Below the pieces are notes generated by a model that did no database searches, was not told the origin of the DNA, and was given only the letters and a program-made list of their open reading frames with translations. From Chryseolinea serpens (GTDB taxonomy: Bacteria; Bacteroidota; Bacteroidia; Cytophagales; Cyclobacteriaceae), in contig NZ_FQWQ01000002.1 in assembly GCF_900129725.1 (NCBI RefSeq), positions 1,054,001 through 1,118,000 on the forward strand: DNA of 64,000 nucleotides, written 5' to 3'. The first letter of the stretch is position 1; every line of letters begins with the position of its first letter. Made by a program: the position numbers and the translations under genes. This document shows, piece after piece, positions 17,238-25,647 of this stretch.

Positions 17238-17675
17238 CTAGTTTCTTCTGTTCAATACATCCATGAGGTTCATCCCCATCCCATCGAAGGACGACATTTC
17301 CATGTGGGGAAGGGTGAGCTGCGACTCTTGCATGCAGCGGCGGATGCAGCTGTCGATCTCCTTATAAAAGAAGCCGGAGTCGATATAGGTGTTTTCGTTT
17401 TGCAGGACCATTTCAAGGATGGGCAGGTAGTTGTCGATGTCGATGCCGGCGTTCATGAGCCGGCCCAGTCCGCCGCGGACTTTGCCGTTTTGGGCGGAGG
17501 TCATTTTCAAACCCATTTTGTGGTCTACGTATACTTGCAGCCCGTTCTCGTTCAGGAGGCGGTCGATCAGGGTCTTGCGCTGGTCCTGGAGGATCTCGCG
17601 AAGCTGGAGCGGGATGAGGTTGGCGTTCCAATCTTCGATTTTACGTGTTCCGGAGGTGGTTCTTACTGTTTTCAT
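17238..17675 (-). CDS. Conserved hypothetical protein
   Basis: 145 residues, no signal peptide or membrane segment, so cytoplasmic. The sequence is largely helical and polar (LQLREILQDQRKTLIDRLLN, LPILEMVLQNENTYIDSGF), with an N-terminal basic TVRTTSGTRKIEDW segment and two cysteines (SCIRRCMQ) near residue 112. The C-terminal part is Met-rich (MEMSSFDGMGMNLMDVLN). I do not recognise a family. The upstream DNA (17700-17755) is very AT-rich and carries a perfect 10-bp palindrome within a plausible promoter spacer, so the gene may be tightly regulated. It is transcribed alone, convergent with the oxidase. Confidence 0.7.
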   Translation of the reverse strand: MKTVRTTSGTRKIEDWNANLIPLQLREILQDQRKTLIDRLLNENGLQVYVDHKMGLKMTSAQNGKVRGGLGRLMNAGIDIDNYLPILEMVLQNENTYIDSGFFYKEIDSCIRRCMQESQLTLPHMEMSSFDGMGMNLMDVLNRRN

Positions 17676-17706
17676 AGCGGATTTGCGTTTGATGATCCAA
17701 AGGTAA

Positions 17707-17731
17707 CAAAACTAATTATATTAGTATACTA
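17707..17731 (-). promoter_or_regulatory. Candidate promoter and operator of the 17238 gene
   Basis: On the minus strand TAGTTTTG (complement of 17707-17714) matches the -7 TAnnTTTG element about 32 nt before the start codon. A perfect palindrome TAGTATACTA (17722-17731) sits just upstream, inside the -33/-7 spacer, where a repressor could bind. Confidence 0.45.
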
Positions 17732-17817
17732 TAACTAACAATTTTAGTTTCAAGTAATTTTTTTCGTGTAAAATCCGCCGTTCCGGGATGATGGTGTCCC
17801 GAAAAAGGGTTAGTATC

Positions 17818-17829
17818 GGAAACGTTTTC
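17818..17829. promoter_or_regulatory. Possible LacI-type operator before the ribokinase operon
   Basis: GGAAACGTTTTC has the central CG and AAACGTTT palindrome (17820-17827) typical of LacI-family operators, 15 nt before the ribokinase start at 17844. No LacI regulator is in the window. Confidence 0.4.
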
Positions 17830-17843
17830 TATCCTACCTGACC

Positions 17844-18758
17844 ATGCCCGCAAAATCCATTCTCGTCGTCGGCAGCTCCAACACCGATATGGTGATCAAG
17901 TCTGCCAAATTTCCAGACCCCGGCGAGACCCTTCTGGGTGGCACATTCTTTATGTTCCCCGGTGGCAAAGGCGCTAACCAGGCGGTGGCGGCCGCGCGAC
18001 TGGGTGGCGACGTCACGTTCATCGCCAAATTGGGCAACGACATTTTCGGGCAACAGGCCCTGCAGCAATTCCAGAAAGAAGGCATCCACACAGATTTTAT
18101 ATTGACCGATCCCCAGCATCCTTCCGGCGTGGCATTGATCACGGTAGATGCAAAAGGCGAGAACACCATCGTGGTGGCCCAGGGATCCAATGGCACGCTG
18201 ACGGCCGAAGATCTGACGCAGGCTGAAAAAGAATTTGAGCGCACCGACACAGTTCTCTTACAACTGGAGATCCCCATCCCCACCGTTGTTCGCGCCGCAG
18301 AACTTGCCGCGAAAGCGGGAAAGAAAGTCATCCTCAATCCCGCTCCGGCCACGACATTGCCGGAGACGATCTTCAAAGATCTTTACCTCATCACCCCAAA
18401 CCGGTCGGAAGCTGAAACGCTCACCGGTTTGTCCGTCCGCGATGCCTCGGCCATCAGTGCTGTATCAAAGTGGTTCAGGGACAAGGGTGTTCAAAAGGTA
18501 GTGATCACGCTGGGCAGCGAAGGCGCTTATGTCCACGACGAACGCGGCGGCCGCTACATCGCGGCACCGCGCGTGCAGGCGGTGGACACAACAGCGGCAG
18601 GAGATGTTTTTAATGGTGCACTTGCTGTCGCACTTGCCGAAGGTTCATCGCTGGATGAAGCGGTTCAGTTTGCCAATCGCGCAGCTGCCCTATCCGTCAC
18701 CCGCATGGGCGCACAATCTTCGGCGCCCTATCGACATGAATTAACAACCTTACTATGA
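17844..18758 (+). CDS. rbsK: Ribokinase
   Basis: 304 residues of the PfkB sugar-kinase family. The N-terminus VVGSSNTDMVIK and the signature GGKGANQAVAAARLG near residue 45 bind the ribose; the C-terminal motif DTTAAGDVFNGALAVAL contains the catalytic Asp (the family consensus is DTTGAGD; Gly to Ala here is a common conservative variant). The enzyme phosphorylates D-ribose to ribose-5-phosphate in the cytoplasm using ATP. It is the first gene of a four-gene operon and its TGA overlaps the ATG of the next gene (ATGA at 18755). The surrounding genes supply free ribose, which supports ribose rather than another sugar or nucleoside as substrate. Confidence 0.93.
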   Translation: MPAKSILVVGSSNTDMVIKSAKFPDPGETLLGGTFFMFPGGKGANQAVAAARLGGDVTFIAKLGNDIFGQQALQQFQKEGIHTDFILTDPQHPSGVALITVDAKGENTIVVAQGSNGTLTAEDLTQAEKEFERTDTVLLQLEIPIPTVVRAAELAAKAGKKVILNPAPATTLPETIFKDLYLITPNRSEAETLTGLSVRDASAISAVSKWFRDKGVQKVVITLGSEGAYVHDERGGRYIAAPRVQAVDTTAAGDVFNGALAVALAEGSSLDEAVQFANRAAALSVTRMGAQSSAPYRHELTTLL

Positions 18759-20302
18759 TAAGACGATCAACCCTATGTTTATTGTTGCTGCTCCCGGCCA
18801 CGGCGTGGTGCCAGGAGAAAAAAATCACAGCGCCTTCTAACGGGACGTATAAACTTTCCAAAGAAGTGTTGAAAGACAAGATCATGGGCGGATGGGCCGG
18901 CCAGACCGTGGGCGTCACCTTTGGTGGCCCGACCGAGTTCAGGTTTTGCGGCACGATCATCCAGGACTATCAACCCATCAAATGGTATGACGGCTATTTG
19001 AAAAACACCATGGTGAACAACCCCGGGCTGTACGACGACATCTACATGGACCTCACCTTCGTGGATGTGTTCGAACGCAAGGGTTTGGATGCACCCCTGA
19101 GCGAATTTGCCAACGCCTATGCCAATGCAGGCTACGCACTATGGCACGCCAACCAGGCCGGACGCTACAACATTTTACACGGCATTGCCGCACCCCAATC
19201 CGGCCACTGGCTCAACAACCCGCACGCCGACTGCATCGACTATCAAATTGAGTCGGACTTTGCCGGGCTCATGTCGCCGGGCATGCCCAACACCGCGTCG
19301 GAGATCAGCGACAAGATCGGTCACATCATGAACTATGGCGACGGCTGGTACGGTGGTGTGTATATGGGAGCGATGTATACGCTGGCCTTCACCTCGTCTG
19401 ACATTCCTTTTATTGTGAAGGAAGCGCTGAAGACCATTCCCGCCGAAAGCCGTTTCCACCACGTGATCCAGGATGTGATTCAATGGCACCAACAATATCC
19501 CAACGACTGGAAAGCCACCTGGTTCGAGATCCAAAAGAAATACACGGAAGACATCGGCTGCCCCGAAGGTGTTTTTGTTCCTTTCAACATCGACGCCACG
19601 GTGAACTCGGCCTATGTTGTGCTGGGCTTGTTGTACGGAAAAGGTGACTTCACAAAGACGATGGAGATCACCACGCGGGCGGGTCAGGATTCGGATTGCA
19701 ATCCCTCTTCGGCTGGAGGCATACTCGGCACGGTGCTGGGTTACAAAAATATTCCGCCCTATTGGAAGATGGGACTCCAGGAGTCGGAGCCGCTCGACTT
19801 CAAGTACACCACCATGTCGCTAAACGACGTGTATACCATCGGTTACAACCACGCCCTGAAAATGATCGCCCGCAACGGTGGTACGGCTGATGATCAGTCC
19901 GTGTACATCAAGGTACAGCAACCTAAACCTGTGCGCCTGGAGCAAAGCTTCGAAGGTCATCACCCCGTAGACAAAATAGAGATCCGCAAAACGCTCACGG
20001 ACGAATACACATTCGAATTTGAAGGCATTGGCTTTGTGGTGCGTGGCGAATCGGCACGCTGGCAGGCGACGTCTGCTTATGTGGCCAAGACCGAACTCTA
20101 CATCGACAACAAGCTCGTGGAGAACGTGGAACTTCCGGGCAGCTTCACTACGCGGCGTTATGAATTGTTCTGGAAATATCAGCTGCCTCGTCAAAAGCAT
20201 ACCGTGCGCCTGAAAATTCTGAACCCCGATGAAAAAAGCCCGGTCAACCTGAGCGAATTCATTGTGTACGACAACAAGCCTGCGAACACCACTCATCCAT
20301 AA
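18755..20302 (+). CDS. Exported ADP-ribosylglycohydrolase-family protein
   Basis: 515 residues with a signal peptide (MIRRSTLCLLLLLPATAWCQ). The ADP-ribosylglycohydrolase domain spans about 40-390: GGWAGQTVGVTFGGPTEF, the metal-binding segment LYDDIYMDLTF (Asp94/Asp95, in place of the classical TDDT), and the second metal motif AGQDSDCNPSSAGGILG near residue 310. A C-terminal region of about 120 residues (410-515), beta-rich, resembles an appended carbohydrate-binding-like domain but I cannot assign it. Relatives remove ADP-ribose from proteins or cleave ADP-ribose-like glycosides; export and location between ribokinase and a sugar transporter argue for a catabolic N- or O-ribosidase acting in the periplasm. 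Substrate is inferred. Confidence 0.88.
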   Translation: MIRRSTLCLLLLLPATAWCQEKKITAPSNGTYKLSKEVLKDKIMGGWAGQTVGVTFGGPTEFRFCGTIIQDYQPIKWYDGYLKNTMVNNPGLYDDIYMDLTFVDVFERKGLDAPLSEFANAYANAGYALWHANQAGRYNILHGIAAPQSGHWLNNPHADCIDYQIESDFAGLMSPGMPNTASEISDKIGHIMNYGDGWYGGVYMGAMYTLAFTSSDIPFIVKEALKTIPAESRFHHVIQDVIQWHQQYPNDWKATWFEIQKKYTEDIGCPEGVFVPFNIDATVNSAYVVLGLLYGKGDFTKTMEITTRAGQDSDCNPSSAGGILGTVLGYKNIPPYWKMGLQESEPLDFKYTTMSLNDVYTIGYNHALKMIARNGGTADDQSVYIKVQQPKPVRLEQSFEGHHPVDKIEIRKTLTDEYTFEFEGIGFVVRGESARWQATSAYVAKTELYIDNKLVENVELPGSFTTRRYELFWKYQLPRQKHTVRLKILNPDEKSPVNLSEFIVYDNKPANTTHP

Positions 20303-20317
20303 CCAAACTCCCGGCCT

Positions 20318-21319
20318 ATGTTCATTCTCGAAAGCTATACCGTCGCCGTGCTCTTCTGTTTTATTACCATGCTTTGCTGGGGCTCGTGGGCCAACACGCA
20401 GAAGCTGGCGGAAAAATCGTGGCGCTTTGAATTGTTTTATTGGGACTATGTATTGGGCATCTTCCTGCTGTCGCTCCTCTTCGCGTCGACCCTCGGCAGC
20501 ATGGGTGAGGACGGACGCAGTTTCCGGGCCGACTTTGCACAGTCGGACGTGGCGAGTCTTCGTTCGGCGTTTATTGGCGGCGTTGTATTCAACCTGGCAA
20601 ACATCCTGCTCATCGCAGCCATTTCCATTGCCGGCATGTCGGTGGCATTTCCGGTGGGCATCGGCATTGCGTTGATCTGGGGTGTGCTGGATAATTATTT
20701 GAAAGTGCCTGCTGGTAACCCAGTCATAATTTTTACGGGTGTAGCGCTTATTGCCGTGGGAATTGTGGTGAACGCTGTCGCGTATAAAAAATCATCCGGC
20801 AGTGCGCAGAAGGTCTCTTCAAAAGGGTTGATCATTTCTGTGATCGCGGGCGTGCTGATGGCACAGTTCTATGGTTTCGTCGTATCGGGAATGGCCCACG
20901 ACTTTGTGCACCCCGAGGCGGGTAAGCTCACGCCGTATACGGCGATCGTCGTTTTTGCGGCGGGTATTTTTGTCAGCAACATTTTGTTCAACACCGTGTT
21001 GATGCGTATGCCGGTGGAAGGTGCGCCCGTGAGCTATGAAGATTATTTCAAGGGTAATTTCAAAAGTCACATCACCGGTGTTTTGGGTGGTGTGATCTGG
21101 TGCATCGGCATGTCGTTCAGCATCCTGGCGTCCGACAAGGCGGGACCGGCCATTTCGTATGGACTGGGTCAGGGCGCCGTGCTGGTGGCAGCCGTGTGGG
21201 GTGTTTTTATCTGGAAAGAATTCAAGACCGCACCCAAAGGCGTGAACACCCTCCTGTTTGTGATGTTCGTCTGCTTTTTCTTTGGACTTGGATTGTTGGT
21301 TTACTCCAAAACGGCTTAG
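20318..21319 (+). CDS. GRP-family sugar transporter (likely ribose uptake)
   Basis: 333 residues with ten hydrophobic segments, the layout of the GlcU/RhaT-like glucose/ribose porter (GRP) family in the drug/metabolite superfamily. Family-like motifs are FITMLCWGSWANTQKLAEKSWRFE near the N-terminus, FNLANILLIAAISIAGMSVAFPVGIGIALIWG in the second to fourth helices, and a duplicated second half (ISYGLGQGAVLVAAVWGVFIWKEF). Located in the inner membrane, it would import the sugar released by its exported neighbours in symport with a proton. It starts 16 nt after the preceding gene and is followed 53 nt later by the nucleoside hydrolase. The flanking ribokinase makes ribose the best guess. Confidence 0.88.
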   Translation: MFILESYTVAVLFCFITMLCWGSWANTQKLAEKSWRFELFYWDYVLGIFLLSLLFASTLGSMGEDGRSFRADFAQSDVASLRSAFIGGVVFNLANILLIAAISIAGMSVAFPVGIGIALIWGVLDNYLKVPAGNPVIIFTGVALIAVGIVVNAVAYKKSSGSAQKVSSKGLIISVIAGVLMAQFYGFVVSGMAHDFVHPEAGKLTPYTAIVVFAAGIFVSNILFNTVLMRMPVEGAPVSYEDYFKGNFKSHITGVLGGVIWCIGMSFSILASDKAGPAISYGLGQGAVLVAAVWGVFIWKEFKTAPKGVNTLLFVMFVCFFFGLGLLVYSKTA

Positions 21320-21371
21320 GCTTTTCGTATCTATTTCGCGCATTCATCATTCACGCTAATCCACAACTTTT

Positions 21372-22334
21372 ATGAGACTCACCTTCCTTTTTCTTCTCCT
21401 GATCAGCGTCTCCTCCATGGCACAAAGAACAAAGACGGTCAAGATCATTCTCGACACCGACTTTGGCAACGACTGTGACGACGCGGCCGCGTTGGCGATC
21501 CTTCACCAACTGGCCTACAACGGTGAGGCCGAAATTCTGGCCACGGTCTATCCCATGAACGACGACCTGGGCGCTGCGGCCATCGATGCCGAAAATACCT
21601 ACTACGGGAAGCCCAACATTCCGGTGGGCACCTATAAAGGCACCTATGAATACAAAGGCAAGCACAACGATTTCTATAATAGCAAGCTGGCGGCGTTGCC
21701 CAACGATTTGCAATCGGGCAAGAATGCACCGGACGCTGTGGCATTGTATCGCAAAATACTTTCCACCCAACCCGATCGCAGCGTGACCATCGTGGTGGTG
21801 GGCCCCCAGCGATTATTAGCCGACCTACTCCAATCTAAAGGAGATTCGCTCAGCCCCCTGGACGGCACCGCGCTGGTGAAGAAAAAGGTGGTGCAATTGG
21901 TGTCGATGGGAACGGAATATCCGAAGGGCAATGAGTGGAACATTCGCATTTGTCCGGATGCGGCGCAGTATGTGGAAGAGCATTGGCCAACGCCGGTGGT
22001 GTATTCCGGGTTTGAGATCGGCAAAGCCATTATGACGGGGGAGCGATTAATTACCGAGACACCTGAAAACAGTCCGGTGCGTCTTGCGTTTGAGACCAAT
22101 CCGCAGGTGGACGCGAAAAAGAACCGCCATAGTTGGGATCAGACGGCGGTGCTGTATGCCGTGAGAGGGGTGCGTGACTATTGGACGCTGGGGACAGGAT
22201 TTCCCCAGATCGCAGAGGATGGGAAGAATAGTTGGGTGGTTTCTAAGGGGAACCGGCATTATTTGATTGCAAAGAAAAGCACGGCGGAGATGAAGAAGAT
22301 CTTGGAGGATATGATGGTGGCACCGCCGAAATAA
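21372..22334 (+). CDS. Exported nucleoside hydrolase (IUNH family)
   Basis: 320 residues with a signal peptide (MRLTFLFLLLISVSSMAQ). The family signature is present directly after it: ILDTDFGNDCDDAAAL, with Asp28, Asp30, Asp34 and the Asp36/Asp37 pair that bind the catalytic calcium. The protein hydrolyses the N-glycosidic bond of nucleosides to give ribose plus a free base. Most bacterial relatives are cytoplasmic, so export is unusual and fits a periplasmic scavenging role. The later part (MGTEYPKGNEWNIRICPDAAQYVEEHWPTPVVYSGFEIGKAI) matches the IUNH fold. Last gene of the ribose operon. Base preference cannot be told from the sequence. Confidence 0.9.
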   Translation: MRLTFLFLLLISVSSMAQRTKTVKIILDTDFGNDCDDAAALAILHQLAYNGEAEILATVYPMNDDLGAAAIDAENTYYGKPNIPVGTYKGTYEYKGKHNDFYNSKLAALPNDLQSGKNAPDAVALYRKILSTQPDRSVTIVVVGPQRLLADLLQSKGDSLSPLDGTALVKKKVVQLVSMGTEYPKGNEWNIRICPDAAQYVEEHWPTPVVYSGFEIGKAIMTGERLITETPENSPVRLAFETNPQVDAKKNRHSWDQTAVLYAVRGVRDYWTLGTGFPQIAEDGKNSWVVSKGNRHYLIAKKSTAEMKKILEDMMVAPPK

Positions 22335-22354
22335 GATTGAATACTAAGAAACAC

Positions 22355-23533
22355 TCACCAGATCGGCATGCCCTTGTCGAATTCGGCGACGTTGTGGCGG
22401 ATGACGGCGTCGAGGTCGTTGGTGGCTTGGAAGACGCGGGTTTGGCGTTGGGAGCTGTTGCCTTTGGTGGCGATCTCGGTGACGCGGGCCAGATATTCCG
22501 TGCAGTTTAGCGCGCGAGCATAGGGTTCCAGTTTCAGGATCCATTCTTGGATGTCGTCGCGCATATGTTTGGGGCTTCCGCGGCGTGTGGGCACTACGTC
22601 GGCGTCGAGGCCGTGGCGAATGGCGCGCCATTTGTTTTCGCGGAAGATCCAGCGATGCAGGTAGGTAAATGATTTTGTCCATTCTTCTTCGTGGTCGCGA
22701 AACCAGTGGGCCAGGAGTTGGATGAACGTGACGATGGCCATGATCTCATACAGGGTGGCCGGTTCGTCGCAGAAGCGCAACTCGAGCGTGCCATAGTGCG
22801 GACTCGGGCGCAAATCCCACCAAAGGTCTTTCATGCTTTCGATAGCTTGGGTTCGGATGAGGAAACGATACAACTTCTGAAACTCATCCCAGTTCCGCAC
22901 CAGGTAGGGCATGCCGGCAGTGGGCAACGCTTCGTAAGTCGTGGGGCGGCAGGACGACAACCCAGTATATTTTCCCTGCCAGAACGGTGAACTGCCCGAC
23001 AGCGCCAGGATGTGCGGGAGAAAATGCATAAAGAAATAATTGTAGCGGATGCAGGCATCGCCGGAAGGCATCCCAATGTGCACATGCATGCCATACACCG
23101 CCATGCGGCGGATGATCCATTGGTTCCGGTCGATCAGTTCTTCATAGCGTTTAGAGGGCGTGATGAGCCGCTCGCGATAGTCCGCCAACGGATGTGTGCC
23201 CGTGGAGGCGATCTTTAAATTCAGCGTGTGCGCTTTGGCCGACACCAACTGCAGCGAATGCTTCAGGTCGGATTCCACTGCGTGAAGGGTATGACAAACG
23301 TCGGTGATCACTTCCAGCGTGCTCTGGAAAAATTCGGGCTTCAACTTCTCGTCCTCGCCACGCTCCAGCACATCCGCCGCGCGCGGCGTCAACAGGAGGC
23401 TTTCCCCATCCAAAACCTGCAATTCAAGCTCCACCCCAAGGGTAAGCGCCTCGGCGTTCTGTTTAAATTCAAGTCGCTTTTTTTGTCGTGCCTTCATTTT
23501 CCTTTGGACGCGGATGTGATCAATCGGGCTCAT
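22355..23533 (-). CDS. YbdK-type carboxylate-amine ligase (GCS2 family)
   Basis: 392 residues of the glutamate-cysteine ligase family 2 fold. The core begins with LGVELELQVLDGESLLL (ATP/metal-binding Glu residues), then HPLADYRERLITPSKRYEEL, the loop GMHVHIGMPSGD and, later, the ELRFCDEPATLYEI strand with catalytic acidic residues. Members form a gamma-glutamyl or similar amide bond from a carboxylate and an amine with ATP; E. coli YbdK has weak glutamate-cysteine ligase activity. The N-terminal 28 residues are very basic. It is divergent from asparagine synthase, only about 190 bp apart, so the pair may serve one amide-forming pathway. A second GCS2 gene lies at 58043. Confidence 0.9.
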   Translation of the reverse strand: MSPIDHIRVQRKMKARQKKRLEFKQNAEALTLGVELELQVLDGESLLLTPRAADVLERGEDEKLKPEFFQSTLEVITDVCHTLHAVESDLKHSLQLVSAKAHTLNLKIASTGTHPLADYRERLITPSKRYEELIDRNQWIIRRMAVYGMHVHIGMPSGDACIRYNYFFMHFLPHILALSGSSPFWQGKYTGLSSCRPTTYEALPTAGMPYLVRNWDEFQKLYRFLIRTQAIESMKDLWWDLRPSPHYGTLELRFCDEPATLYEIMAIVTFIQLLAHWFRDHEEEWTKSFTYLHRWIFRENKWRAIRHGLDADVVPTRRGSPKHMRDDIQEWILKLEPYARALNCTEYLARVTEIATKGNSSQRQTRVFQATNDLDAVIRHNVAEFDKGMPIW

Positions 23534-23599
23534 GTCTTTTCGGTTATCTGTATAATGCCCAAAACGCCGATTTGTTTTAACCCCCCTTTGCCACTTCTT

Positions 23600-23634
23600 T
23601 GCTTGCCCGCCGGAGCTTTAGCGAAGGCGGGCGG
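23600..23634. repeat. Inverted copy of the CTTCGCTAAAGCTTCGG element
   Basis: GCTTGCCCGCCGGAGCTTTAGCGAAGGCGGGC-type sequence: GCCCGCC and GGCGGGC form a stem around the AGCTTTAGCGAA core. It lies in the divergent spacer between the YbdK-type gene and asnB. Confidence 0.8.
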
Positions 23635-23723
23635 TTAAAAACCTTATGGGGGATCACCCTCAACCCACACAAGCAATCCCCAAACTTTTCTAACTTTCCC
23701 CCAAATTCAATCGCTCTACCAGC

Positions 23724-25640
23724 ATGTGCGGCATCACCGGTATTTTCGCCTTCAACCTTGTCGGCAAATTCAACAAGATCCACATTACCAATGCCACCAT
23801 GGCCCTGGAAAAACGCGGCCCCGATTTCCAGGACATCTACATCGATGAATGGGTTGGCTTGGGTCACCGCCGCCTCTCCATCATCGACACCCGCGACGTC
23901 GCCAACCAACCGATGTGGGACGACGAAAAACGCTACTGCATCGTGTTCAACGGCGAGATCTTCAACTACCGCGAACTGCGCGCAGAACTCGAAGCCAAAG
24001 GAGTGACCTTCTTCACGCAATCCGACACGGAGGTGTTGCTCAAGCTCTACATCCAGCAAAAAGAAAACTGTCTTCCCAAACTAAACGGCTTTTTTTCCTT
24101 TTGCATCTACGACCGACAGGCCCAAACCTTTTTTGTGGCCCGCGACCGTTTTGGCATCAAGCCCCTGCTTTATCTTTTTGATGAAGACAAGTTCATTTTC
24201 GCATCCGAAATGAAATCCGTGCTGCAGTTTGGCATCGAACGCAACCTGGATCACACCTCGCTGTACACCTACCTGCAGCTCAACTATATTCCCGCCCCCG
24301 ACACGATCTTCAGCAATGTGAAAAAATTGTTGCCCGGACATTACCTGAAGATCAGCCGCCAGAAAATAGAAATGGCACGTTATTACGAGATCCCCTACGA
24401 TCGCGAGAAAGCCGAAAACAGTCCACTATCCTACGATGCCGCCAAAGAAGAATTCAAGCGCTTGCTGGAGGCTTCCGTGCAACGCCGGTTAGTAGCCGAT
24501 GTGCCGTTGGGGTCTTTTCTCAGTGGTGGCATCGACTCGTCTATTGTTGCGGCGTTGGCCAGCAAACACAAACCCGATCTGCACACCTTCTCGATCGGGT
24601 ATCGCGATGAAAAGTTCTTTGACGAAACCCATTATGCGCGGCTGGTCGCCAAGCAGATCAAAACGGAACACACGGTTTTTTCGCTCACGAACAATGACCT
24701 GTATACCCATGTGCAATCCATCCTAAACTATATCGACGAGCCCTTTGCCGACTCGTCGGCCATTGCGGTATATATCCTCAGCAAGGAAACGCGGAAACAC
24801 GCCACGGTAGCGCTCTCCGGCGATGGAGCGGATGAAATGTTTGCCGGTTACAATAAGCACGCTGCGTTCCGGCAGATCACCGACAAAGGCTGGAAGGAAA
24901 ATCTGGTGGGCGCGCTCGGTTCGCTTTGGAAAGTCCTGCCCAAATCCCGCAGCGGTGCGCTTACGAATAAAATACGCCAGCTCGCACGGTTCAGCGAAGG
25001 CATGAAGCTCTCGTCGCGCGACCGCTACTGGCAGTGGGCCGGTTATGCGGGCAAAGACGAGGCCCTGAACATGCTGCAACCTGAAGTACGCGCCAACGTA
25101 GAACTCGATAACTTCGCGTCGCGCCAACAGAACATTCTCCGTGATCTTCCCGAAAAAGAAAACATCAACGACATTTTGCTCACCGACATGCACCTCGTGC
25201 TTCCGGATGACATGCTCACGAAGGTCGACCTGATGAGCATGGCGAATGGTCTTGAAGTACGCGTGCCTTTCCTGGATTATGAGGTGGTGAATTTTGCGTT
25301 CAGCCTACCCGTGGAATATAAGATCAACCCCGGCATGCGGAAACGCATCGTACAGGATGCCTTTCGCGATGTTCTCCCGGAGGAGCTTTATAACCGGCCA
25401 AAGAAAGGCTTTGAAGTGCCGTTGCTAAAATGGTTTAGGGGAGAGATGCGGTCGCTCATTGAAGAGGAGTTGTTGTCGGAGAAATTTGTGTCGGAACAAG
25501 GGATCTTTGATTATGCCGCGATCGCTGCGCTGAAACGTCAACTTTTTTCATCCAACCCCGGCGATGTGCATGCGCGGATTTGGGGACTGATCGTGTTTCA
25601 ATGGTGGTGGCGAAAATATATGACGGTAAAGAAGTCATAA
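23724..25640 (+). CDS. asnB: Asparagine synthase (glutamine-hydrolysing), AsnB type
   Basis: 638 residues. The start is fixed by MCGITGIF, whose Cys2 becomes the N-terminal nucleophile of the class II glutaminase domain (1 to about 210; RRLSIID and FNGEIFNYREL are its glutamine-binding segments). The synthetase domain follows with the ATP-pyrophosphatase loop FLSGGIDSSIVAAL near residue 262 and ALSGDGADEMFAGYNKH near 365. It transfers ammonia from glutamine to an activated carboxylate, normally aspartate. AsnB homologues also amidate other substrates, for instance in peptide-osmolyte or surface-polysaccharide clusters; the divergent YbdK-type ligase leaves that possibility open. Length is at the long end for AsnB. 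Confidence 0.94.
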   Translation: MCGITGIFAFNLVGKFNKIHITNATMALEKRGPDFQDIYIDEWVGLGHRRLSIIDTRDVANQPMWDDEKRYCIVFNGEIFNYRELRAELEAKGVTFFTQSDTEVLLKLYIQQKENCLPKLNGFFSFCIYDRQAQTFFVARDRFGIKPLLYLFDEDKFIFASEMKSVLQFGIERNLDHTSLYTYLQLNYIPAPDTIFSNVKKLLPGHYLKISRQKIEMARYYEIPYDREKAENSPLSYDAAKEEFKRLLEASVQRRLVADVPLGSFLSGGIDSSIVAALASKHKPDLHTFSIGYRDEKFFDETHYARLVAKQIKTEHTVFSLTNNDLYTHVQSILNYIDEPFADSSAIAVYILSKETRKHATVALSGDGADEMFAGYNKHAAFRQITDKGWKENLVGALGSLWKVLPKSRSGALTNKIRQLARFSEGMKLSSRDRYWQWAGYAGKDEALNMLQPEVRANVELDNFASRQQNILRDLPEKENINDILLTDMHLVLPDDMLTKVDLMSMANGLEVRVPFLDYEVVNFAFSLPVEYKINPGMRKRIVQDAFRDVLPEELYNRPKKGFEVPLLKWFRGEMRSLIEEELLSEKFVSEQGIFDYAAIAALKRQLFSSNPGDVHARIWGLIVFQWWWRKYMTVKKS

Positions 25641-25647
25641 TATCCCG

